Part shown: one piece after another, positions 1-4,683 of the stretch
How the letters are laid out: the number at the start of each line of letters is the position of its first letter
How positions within the stretch are numbered: position 1 is the stretch's first letter
Assembly: GCA_020626545.1 (NCBI GenBank)
Contig: JAHKZS010000057.1
Span: 1 to 6,689, forward strand
Direction: 5' to 3'
Source of the DNA: a bacterium
GTDB lineage: Bacteria > Bacillota > Clostridia > Oscillospirales > Acutalibacteraceae
DNA: 6,689 bases
Position numbers and translations under genes: made by a program
Notes under the pieces: model-generated
Database searches by the model: none
The model's input: the letters and a program-made list of their open reading frames with translations, nothing else
What the model was told of the DNA's origin: nothing

Positions 1-204
1 AAGCTCTACGGTTATTTTCGATAAAAGCTCGTCCACCTCTTTACTCTCGACGGGCTCAACGCCCGCTCTCAAAGCGGCTAAACCTACCGTACGGTAGAGC
101 GCGCCCGTGTCGATATAGATAAATCCGAGCTGTTTAGCCGCGGATTTAGATATTGTACTTTTGCCCGCGCCGGCGGGTCCGTCAATCGCTATTGCTATAC
201 TCAT
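1..204 (-). CDS. cmk: Cytidylate kinase, N-terminal part (cut by window edge)
   Basis: This gene transfers the ATP gamma-phosphate to CMP/dCMP in the cytoplasm, feeding CTP and dCTP synthesis. Reading leftward from ATG at 204, 68 codons are open to the window edge. They begin [16 protein letters not shown], with the P-loop GPAGAGKS at residues 9-16. A segment [13 protein letters not shown] follows at about residues 28-40, the usual CMP-kinase nucleoside-binding start (D-T-G-x-x-Y-R). About two thirds of a normal 220-residue protein lies outside. The ATG is fixed by AAAGGAG at 220-214, nine bases upstream. The gene is downstream of the FAD oxidoreductase and separated from it by repeat element copy A. 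It probably belongs to the same leftward transcript, since no clear promoter is seen in between. The identification is secure from the motifs. Confidence 0.95.
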   Translation of the reverse strand, partial: MSIAIAIDGPAGAGKSTISKSAAKQLGFIYIDTGALYRTVGLAALRAGVEPVESKEVDELLSKITVEL

Positions 205-213
205 AGTTTTTTT

Positions 214-220
214 CTCCTTT
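214..220 (-). promoter_or_regulatory. Ribosome binding site of cmk within the conserved leader
   Basis: On the minus strand AAAGGAG lies nine bases before the cmk ATG. It is preceded by TTTCGACTGA, so the leader is TTTCGACTGAAAGGAGAAA. This nearly matches the leaders of hisH and hisF (TTTCGACCGAAGGGAGAAA), although those genes are unrelated and on the other strand. Confidence 0.85.
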
Positions 221-229
221 CAGTCGAAA

Positions 230-432
230 GAATTGAGAATTGAGAATTGAAAATTGAAAATGAATGTCGAGAAGATAGAGTAATCTGTCAGTTAAGATTT
301 ATTCCCGACCGAATTTAAACGCAAGCTTCGCTTGCGAAGCATATAAATATTGTCGGGATACGATAGTGTTGAATTATTACAATGCTTCTTCTCGACCATA
401 ATTCTCAATTCTCCATTCTCAATTCTCAATTC
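230..432 (+). repeat. Heptad-bounded palindromic element, copy A (203 bp)
   Basis: The left end has four heptads (AATTGAG twice, AATTGAA twice, 231-258), then AATGAAT and GTCGAG (266-271). The right end is CTCGACC (391-397) followed by four ATTCTCM heptads (401-428) and ATTC. The two arms are inverted repeats of each other. Inside, TCCCGAC (303-309) pairs with GTCGGGA (352-358), and a perfect 7-bp hairpin CGCAAGC/GCTTGCG (320-326, 330-336) lies in its loop. The core on the plus strand (GGGATACGATAG, then GAATTATTACA) aligns with the same part of copies B and C. Copy A is therefore reversed relative to the gene it precedes (cmk), while B and C are co-oriented with theirs. It has no coding capacity of its own and resembles a MITE-like or structured-RNA repeat. 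Confidence 0.85.
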
Positions 433-1648
433 ATATACTGTTCTCTCCCGCCAGTCTGCCTGTAGCCCAGGCGATAACGAGATTGAAGCCTCCTGTATAG
501 GCGTCAACGTCGATTACCTCTCCGCAAAAGTAAAGCCCGTGTACGAGTTTACTCTCCATAGTTTTCGGATTAATCTCGCTTACTTTAACTCCGCCCGAGG
601 TTATTATAGCCTCGTTTATAGGGCGCGCGGATGTAATTTTTACGGTAAAATCCTTTAGCAGACTCACTAAAGCTTTGCGCTCGTCCTTAGTGAGCGAGTT
701 GCACTTTTTATCGGCGTCTATGCCCCACCTTTCTATTATAACAGGTATGAGCTTTTTGGGCAATAGTTTACCCAGAGAATTAGACGCGCTTTTGTTAATA
801 TTTTCCTTAAAGTCACGCCGGACGCGTAAATCAAGCTGTTCAAAAGTTAAAGCCGGCTTAAAGTCGATATGAGCCGTATATCCGAGCGAAAAATCCCTCA
901 TATTACAGCTCGCCGAAAGCACCATAGGTCCCGAAATTCCGAAGTGCGTAAAAAGCATTTCTCCGAAATCCTCATAAACCGTCTTACCCTCGGCGGTTAT
1001 TTTTAGACCGACATTTTTTAGCGACAAGCCCTGCAGCTTTTTACAGTCGGTATCCGGACTTACGAGCGGGATAAGCGAGGGCTTGGGTTATACGATAGTA
1101 TGCCCGAACTTACGCGCGAACTTATAACCGTCGCCCGTAGAGCCTGTCTGAGCGTAGCTTTTACCGCCTGTAGCGATAATAACGCTGTCGCAGTGATATA
1201 ACCTGTCCCCTGCCTTAACGGCTGATACAGCGCCGTTTTCGGCGATTATATCCTCAACCTCTTTATAAACTATACGAGCGCCGTTGTCCTCGGCAAAGGC
1301 GCGCATAGTATCCACCACGTCAACCGCCTTATCCGATACGGGAAATACACGGTTACCGCGTTCAATTTTAGTCTTTAAGCCCTGAGCCTCAAAGAAGTCG
1401 ATAATATCGTACGGCGGAAAATTATTCAGAGCGCTGTAGAGGAACTTATTATTTACCGGAACGTTGTTCATAAATTCGCTTATATCGCAGGCGTTAGCGA
1501 GGTTACACCTTCCCTTGCCCGTAATCATAAGCTTGCGCCCCGCTCTGTGCATTTTCTCAAATACAGTGACATCGGCTCCGTACATAGCGGTATAGCCCGC
1601 CGCCATCATTCCCGAAGCTCCCGCGCCTATTACAATTACCCTGCTCAT
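431..1648 (-). pseudogene. HI0933/BaiN-like NAD(P)/FAD oxidoreductase, split by an in-frame TAA
   Basis: The family consists of cytoplasmic flavoproteins, often annotated aminoacetone oxidase-like or BaiN-like; the true substrate is usually unknown. ATG at 1648 gives MSRVIVIGAGASGMMAAG, with the FAD-binding GxGxxG at residues 8-13 and E31. The family signature GKGRCNLAN is at 44-52, GNRVFPVSDKA at 98-108 and IIATGGKSYAQTGSTGDGY at 157-175. Codon 187 is TAA (1090-1088). The same frame then continues as PKPSLIPLVS, LQGLSLKNV, GEMLFTHFGISGP and the C-terminal GLYFCGEVIDVDAYTGGFN to TGA at 433-431. Without the stop it would be 405 residues, the normal family length, with no shift of frame, so a single base change explains the break. 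The ATG overlaps the rpiR stop (ATGA). It is either a recent pseudogene, a read error, or read through. The product of the first half alone would lack the second half of the FAD fold. Confidence 0.88.
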
Positions 1649-2517
1649 TTGTCCTCTTGGGTGCGGGTATCGTAAATGCCCTGGTGGTTCCAAACCTTTT
1701 CGAGTTCCTTAAACGTCTCGGTAACCTCTTCCTTTTTCTCGAGTACGGTAGCTACGATAAGCGCGTTAATAAGGCTTAACGGCGCTACTAACGAATCGAC
1801 TACGGAAGCCATATCGCTTCTGGCGATAAGAACCTCGTCCGCTACGGATACGAGCGGAGATACCATACTATCGGTAATAGCGATAACGTTAGCTCCGCGC
1901 TCCCGGGCGAGCGTCATAGAATCGACCGCCATCGTGCTGTATCTGGGGAAAGAAATTCCGATCATAACGTCGTTCTTCTCTATACGAAAGAGCTGTTCGT
2001 AGGTATGGGTTTTGGAAGTATCTGTAATAATACGGACGTTATCGAAAATAAGTCCGAAATAATATCCTAAAAACCGAGCGATAGACGCTGTGGAACGCAC
2101 ACCGAATATATAAATACGGCGGGCGTTAACTATAGACTTTACCGCCTTATTAAAATCCTCGTGGGAAGTTTCCTCTAAGGTACGGCGGATTTTATCAATA
2201 TCCTGGTTCATAATAGAGTCGAGCACATCGTCGTTGCCGATACGGTTAGTGGTAACGTCGATACGCTGAACGGAAGTGAGCTTGTCGCGAATCATCTCCT
2301 GCATAGCTTTCTGGAGCTTGGGATAACCCGAGTAGCCGAGCTCGGTAGCGAAACGGACTACGGTACTCTCGGAAACGCCCACGGTTTTTCCGAGTTTAGA
2401 AGCGGTCATAAACGCCGCTCTGTCGTAATGCTCCTCAATAAAGGTCGCGATACGCTTCTGACCTTTTGAGAAGGAGTTCATTTTCATTTCAATTCTCGAA
2501 AGTAAATGCTCTACCAT
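1645..2517 (-). CDS. MurR/RpiR-family transcriptional regulator (HTH plus SIS domain)
   Basis: This is a cytoplasmic DNA-binding regulator of 290 residues, the usual length for the family. The N-terminal HTH_6 domain (about 1-77) includes MTASKLGKTVGVSESTVVRF and then ELGYSGYPKLQ (59-69), typical of RpiR. The C-terminal SIS (sugar isomerase) domain spans about 125-260, with RIYIFGVRSTAS at 134-145 and the loop GISFPRYS at 187-194. SIS domains of this family sense phosphosugars; the ligand here cannot be read from sequence. I chose ATG at 2517 because AAGG lies eight bases upstream (2529-2526) and the protein then begins MVEHLLSRIE like other RpiR proteins. The longer frame to 2613 would add 32 residues that overlap the promoter. 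It is first in the leftward cluster and overlaps the oxidoreductase start by 4 bp. A palindrome over its -35 suggests autoregulation (inference). Confidence 0.92.
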   Translation of the reverse strand: MVEHLLSRIEMKMNSFSKGQKRIATFIEEHYDRAAFMTASKLGKTVGVSESTVVRFATELGYSGYPKLQKAMQEMIRDKLTSVQRIDVTTNRIGNDDVLDSIMNQDIDKIRRTLEETSHEDFNKAVKSIVNARRIYIFGVRSTASIARFLGYYFGLIFDNVRIITDTSKTHTYEQLFRIEKNDVMIGISFPRYSTMAVDSMTLARERGANVIAITDSMVSPLVSVADEVLIARSDMASVVDSLVAPLSLINALIVATVLEKKEEVTETFKELEKVWNHQGIYDTRTQEDK

Positions 2518-2584
2518 TTTATATACCTTGCCTTTATCTATATTCATCCTCGTTAAAATCATAATACTTCTAAAAAGCAACTTC

Positions 2585-2613
2585 ATTTTAACACTTAAAC
2601 TTGCAAAATACAA
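2585..2613 (-). promoter_or_regulatory. Candidate sigma-A promoter of the rpiR operon
   Basis: On the minus strand the -35 TTGTAT (2613-2608) is followed by a 17-bp spacer and the -10 TAAAAT (2590-2585). An extended TG lies one base before the -10. The start codon lies about 60 bases further on. The match was read by eye. Confidence 0.6.
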
Positions 2614-2623
2614 CTATTTTGCA
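2602..2623. promoter_or_regulatory. Palindrome over the rpiR -35: candidate operator
   Basis: TGCAAAATA (2602-2610) and TATTTTGCA (2615-2623) are perfect 9-bp inverted repeats around CAAC. The dyad overlaps the -35 box of the rpiR promoter, a usual place for a repressor site, so the RpiR protein itself is the obvious candidate. No T-tract follows, so it does not look like a terminator. Confidence 0.5.
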
Positions 2624-2683
2624 GGAATATTTTTAAATTTACACAAGATTTATGCAAGTTTTAGGAATTTGGCTATCATTTTC

Positions 2684-2712
2684 TTGCATTCTATTGGGTA
2701 ATATGTTAGAAT
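2684..2712 (+). promoter_or_regulatory. Candidate sigma-A promoter of hisH-hisF
   Basis: TTGCAT (2684-2689), a 17-bp spacer and TAGAAT (2707-2712) with an extended TG at 2704-2706 form a good vegetative promoter. Repeat element copy B starts at the next base (2713), so the transcript should begin a few bases inside it and carry the element as a leader of about 210 nt. CTTGCAT at 2683-2689 is inverted relative to ATGCAAG at 2652-2658, a weak dyad over the -35. Confidence 0.6.
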
Positions 2713-2904
2713 AATTGAGAATTGAAAATTTAAAATTGAAAATTAATGTCGAGCAGACAGGACGGTTATAACATACAACTCGTTATCCCGACTGTATAAA
2801 TAAAGATATAGCCTTATTAATACGGTCGGGATACAATAGTACTAAATTATTACAGACTATCTTCACGACCGAAATTTTCCATTTTCCATTTTCAATTTTC
2901 AATT
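2713..2904 (+). repeat. Heptad-bounded palindromic element, copy B (192 bp), leader of hisH
   Basis: The left array is AATTGAG, AATTGAA, AATTTAA, AATTGAA, AATTAAT (2713-2747), then GTCGAG. The right array is ATTTTCC twice and ATTTTCA twice (2874-2901), then ATT. The two arms can pair along most of about 40 bases. The inner stem TATCCCGACTGTAT (2784-2797) pairs with ATACGGTCGGGATA (2820-2833) as 14 bp with one G-U, around a 22-nt loop. The first 85 bases or so and the last 45 are almost identical to copy C, and the middle differs. No open frame of note is present. It lies between the his promoter and the hisH ribosome site. Confidence 0.88.
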
Positions 2905-2914
2905 ATTTCGACCG

Positions 2915-2921
2915 AAGGGAG
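2915..2921 (+). promoter_or_regulatory. Ribosome binding site deciding the TTG start of hisH
   Basis: AAGGGAG is eight bases before TTG at 2930. It is part of CGACCGAAGGGAGAAA, identical to the hisF leader. No in-frame ATG nearby would give a better HisH N-terminus. Confidence 0.8.
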
Positions 2922-2929
2922 AAACTATC

Positions 2930-3532
2930 TTGATTGCTATAATCGACTACGGCGCGGGAAATATCCGCAGTGTATATAAAGCGTTAAAATTCCTCGGAGC
3001 CGAGTGTAAAATCACGAGCGACAGGAACGAAATACTTAACTCCGATAAAGCTATTCTGCCCGGACAGGGTTCGTTCGGGGATTGTATGAGCTCGATTAAC
3101 AACAGCGGTATCAGGGATACCGTGCTCGAGTTTATAAAATCGGGCAAGGATTTTCTGGGGATATGCGTAGGACTTCAACTGCTTTTCGAGGGAAGCGACG
3201 AAAGTCCTAATACCGAGGGGCTCGGAGTTTTTAAAGGCCATATCAGAAAAATTCCGAACGGCGAGGGCTTAAAGATACCTCATATGGGCTGGAACAGCAT
3301 TGAGATTAAAAAGGACGATAAACTGTTTAAGGGCGTTAAAAACGGCTCGCACGTTTACTTTGTACACTCGTACTACCTCGACGCCGGGGACAAAAGTATC
3401 GTAAGCTCTCAGACAGACTACGGCGTTAAAATCGACGCGTCTATAAGTAAAGATAACGTTTTCGCGACTCAGTTCCACCCCGAAAAAAGCGGAGACGTCG
3501 GGATGAAGTTGCTGAGCAACTTTATCAATTGA
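2930..3532 (+). CDS. hisH: Imidazole glycerol phosphate synthase, glutaminase subunit HisH
   Basis: HisH hydrolyses glutamine and passes ammonia through the HisF barrel, where PRFAR becomes imidazole glycerol phosphate and AICAR (step 5 of histidine synthesis). The 200-residue product has the family length and begins IAIIDYGAGNIRSV. The class I amidotransferase triad is present: nucleophile C79 in FLGICVGLQ, and H183 and E185 in QFHPEKSG. The oxyanion strand reads PGQG at 44-47 where many HisH proteins have PGVG; Q here is, as far as I recall, a known variant. The conserved HMGWN is at 118-122. The start is TTG, fixed by the ribosome site and by the N-terminal DYGAGN. The stop TGA lies inside the first heptad of element copy C, so the last residues are at the element edge. 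It is co-transcribed with hisF in all likelihood; hisA, often between them, is absent. Confidence 0.97.
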   Translation: MIAIIDYGAGNIRSVYKALKFLGAECKITSDRNEILNSDKAILPGQGSFGDCMSSINNSGIRDTVLEFIKSGKDFLGICVGLQLLFEGSDESPNTEGLGVFKGHIRKIPNGEGLKIPHMGWNSIEIKKDDKLFKGVKNGSHVYFVHSYYLDAGDKSIVSSQTDYGVKIDASISKDNVFATQFHPEKSGDVGMKLLSNFIN

Positions 3533-3718
3533 AAATTGAAAATTAAAAATTGAAAATTAATGTCGAGCAGACAGGACGGTTATAACATACAACTCGTTAT
3601 CCCGACTGTATTAATAAGGATATAGCAAAATTTATACAGCCGGGACACAATGATAATGAATTATAACATTGTTTCTTCACGACCGAAATTTTCCATTTTC
3701 CATTTTCAATTTTCAATT
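3527..3718 (+). repeat. Heptad-bounded palindromic element, copy C (192 bp), between hisH and hisF
   Basis: It has the same length as copy B. The left heptads AATTGAA, AATTGAA, AATTAAA, AATTGAA, AATTAAT (3527-3561) precede GTCGAG. The right heptads are ATTTTCC twice and ATTTTCA twice (3688-3715). The inner stem TATCCCGACTGTAT (3598-3611) faces ATACAGCCGGGACA (3634-3647) with 12 of 14 positions complementary. The loop and the next 25 bases differ from copy B, while both outer parts are nearly identical. The left edge contains the hisH stop codon. The right edge abuts the hisF leader. An ATG at 3650 inside it opens a frame into hisF, but it has no ribosome site. Confidence 0.88.
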
Positions 3719-3728
3719 ATTTCGACCG

Positions 3729-3735
3729 AAGGGAG
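3729..3735 (+). promoter_or_regulatory. Ribosome binding site deciding the GTG start of hisF
   Basis: AAGGGAG is seven bases before GTG at 3743, in the same CGACCGAAGGGAGAAA context as at hisH. Confidence 0.8.
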
Positions 3736-3742
3736 AAAAAAC

Positions 3743-4498
3743 GTGTACGCTAAAAGAATTATCCCCTGTCTTGACGTAAAAAACGGCAGGGTTGTAAAGG
3801 GTATGAGCTTCGTCAACCTAGTTGACGCGGGCGACCCGGTAGAATGCGCTAAACAATACGATAAACAGGGAGCCGACGAGCTCGTGTTCCTGGATATAAC
3901 AGCCTCGAGCGACGCTAGAAAGACCGTTGTGGATATGGTAAGTAAAGTCGCCGACTGCATATTCATTCCGTTCACTGTAGGCGGAGGAATCAGGACTGTA
4001 GAGGATTTTAACGAAATACTCCGCGCGGGAGCCGACAAGGTCAGCGTTAACTCCGCCGCGATTAAACGCCCCGAGCTTATAAACGAAGCGTCTTATAAAT
4101 TCGGAAGCCAGTGCGTAGTAGTCGCTATCGACGCCAAGCGCAAGGGCGATAGCTGGGAAGTATACATAAACGGCGGTCGTGTTCCGATGGGAATTGACGC
4201 TGTAAAGTGGGCTGTGGAATGTGAAAGACGCGGAGCGGGAGAAATTCTGCTCACGAGTATGGACGAGGACGGTCAGAAGCAGGGCTACGATTTAGCGCTT
4301 ACAAGAGCCGTTTCCGAAAAGGTAAACATCCCCGTCATAGCCAGCGGAGGAGCGGGAGCTCTCGAGCATTTTTACGACGCCTTTACCGAGGGCAAGGCTG
4401 ACGCGGTACTCGCGGCGTCGCTGTTCCATTTCGGAGAAATCCCCATCCCCGACCTTAAAAAATATCTCCGCGATAAAAATATTTCGGTTAGAATATAA
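3743..4498 (+). CDS. hisF: Imidazole glycerol phosphate synthase, cyclase subunit HisF
   Basis: HisF is the (beta-alpha)8-barrel cyclase that uses ammonia from HisH to turn PRFAR into imidazole glycerol phosphate, releasing AICAR to purine synthesis. From GTG at 3743 the product is 251 residues, the normal size. It starts [19 protein letters not shown], with the catalytic D11 and loop-1 K19; the second catalytic aspartate is D130 in VVVAIDAKR. Phosphate-binding turns are seen as VGGGIRT (79-85) and ASGGAG (200-205). The longer frame from ATG at 3650 would add 31 residues encoded by repeat element C that no HisF has, so it is rejected. It lies 210 bp after hisH, with element C between. It ends in TAA directly before an intrinsic terminator. 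Confidence 0.97.
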   Translation: MYAKRIIPCLDVKNGRVVKGMSFVNLVDAGDPVECAKQYDKQGADELVFLDITASSDARKTVVDMVSKVADCIFIPFTVGGGIRTVEDFNEILRAGADKVSVNSAAIKRPELINEASYKFGSQCVVVAIDAKRKGDSWEVYINGGRVPMGIDAVKWAVECERRGAGEILLTSMDEDGQKQGYDLALTRAVSEKVNIPVIASGGAGALEHFYDAFTEGKADAVLAASLFHFGEIPIPDLKKYLRDKNISVRI

Positions 4499-4539
4499 AA
4501 AAAGCTCCCAAAGGAAAAGCTCCGTTTGGAGCTTTTTTT
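4499..4539 (+). terminator. Intrinsic terminator after hisF
   Basis: AAAAGCTCC (4515-4523) and GGAGCTTTT (4528-4536) form a perfect 9-bp stem around GTTT, ending in seven T (4533-4539). An earlier copy AAAAAGCTCC (4499-4508) can compete for the same 3' arm, so two overlapping hairpins share one T-tract. Confidence 0.9.
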
Positions 4540-4547
4540 AATGGAAA

Positions 4548-4596
4548 ATTGTCCATTGTCAATTGTCCATTGTCCATTGTCATTTGTCCATTGTCA
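4548..4596 (+). repeat. Tandem array of seven 7-bp repeats (ATTGTCM)
   Basis: Seven exact heptads run without gap: ATTGTCC, ATTGTCA, ATTGTCC, ATTGTCC, ATTGTCA, TTTGTCC, ATTGTCA. The period matches the arms of elements A-C but the unit differs. It lies between the hisF terminator and the promoter of the VirE-like gene. The sequence just after it gives TTGACAA, the inverse of its own TTGTCAA. Confidence 0.9.
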
Positions 4597-4604
4597 ATTA
4601 TTTT

Positions 4605-4633
4605 TTGACAAAAAATAAAAAAATTGCATAAAA
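4605..4633 (+). promoter_or_regulatory. Candidate promoter of the VirE-like gene
   Basis: A perfect -35 TTGACA (4605-4610), a 17-bp spacer and a weaker -10 ATAAAA (4628-4633) with an extended TG at 4625-4626. It lies about 50 bases before the TTG start and after the hisF terminator, so the gene is probably its own transcription unit. Confidence 0.55.
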
Positions 4634-4646
4634 GTATGCAATTTTT
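4619..4646. promoter_or_regulatory. 12-bp dyad over the -10 region: operator or AT-rich hairpin
   Basis: AAAAATTGCATA (4619-4630) and TATGCAATTTTT (4635-4646) are perfect inverted repeats around AAAG. The dyad covers the -10 and probable transcription start, which fits a repressor site. The terminal T run could also make it a weak bidirectional terminator. Confidence 0.5.
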
Positions 4647-4667
4647 CCTCTTTTTGCGTTATAAGTG

Positions 4668-4675
4668 AAAGGAGG
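4668..4675 (+). promoter_or_regulatory. Strong Shine-Dalgarno deciding the TTG start of the VirE-like gene
   Basis: AAAGGAGG is followed by eight bases (TTTTTTTA) and TTG. This is the best ribosome site in the window, which supports active expression of the gene. Confidence 0.85.
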
Positions 4676-4683
4676 TTTTTTTA

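Noticed and set aside
350..658. Plus-strand reading frame of 102 codons, and similar opposite-frame openings at 292-507, 675-872, 1676-2002, 2947-3478, 3706-4038 and 5376-5606
   Set aside because: All lie antisense to real genes or inside repeat elements, without ribosome sites or recognisable protein features.
431..1027. Second half of the oxidoreductase as an independent gene starting at TTG 1027
   Set aside because: GGG lies only one base before the TTG, and the preceding 20 codons after the TAA already match the family, so it is the downstream part of one broken gene.
1088..1090. Recoding of TAA as a sense codon
   Set aside because: hisF and the VirE-like gene both end in TAA at the expected family length, so TAA works as stop here.
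1649..1693. Longer start of the oxidoreductase at 1693
   Set aside because: It would overlap rpiR by 49 bp. ATG at 1648 begins exactly at the FAD-binding strand RVIVIGAG and shares ATGA with the rpiR stop.
2518..2613. N-terminal extension of the RpiR regulator
   Set aside because: It would overlap the -10 and -35 region and has no ribosome site. An internal ATG at residue 23 has GAGG directly against it with no spacing.
2713..2929. Known riboswitch or T-box in the hisH leader
   Set aside because: No T-box or other riboswitch consensus that I know is visible, and almost the same sequence precedes hisF and, reversed, cmk. A histidine-specific sensor is therefore unlikely.
3650..3742. N-terminal extension of HisF from ATG at 3650
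   Set aside because: The 31 added residues are encoded by repeat element C, have no ribosome site and are absent from HisF proteins. GTG at 3743 has a proper Shine-Dalgarno and gives [10 protein letters not shown].
4548..4600. CRISPR array at the ATTGTCM repeats
   Set aside because: The units are 7 bp with no spacers; it is a simple tandem repeat.
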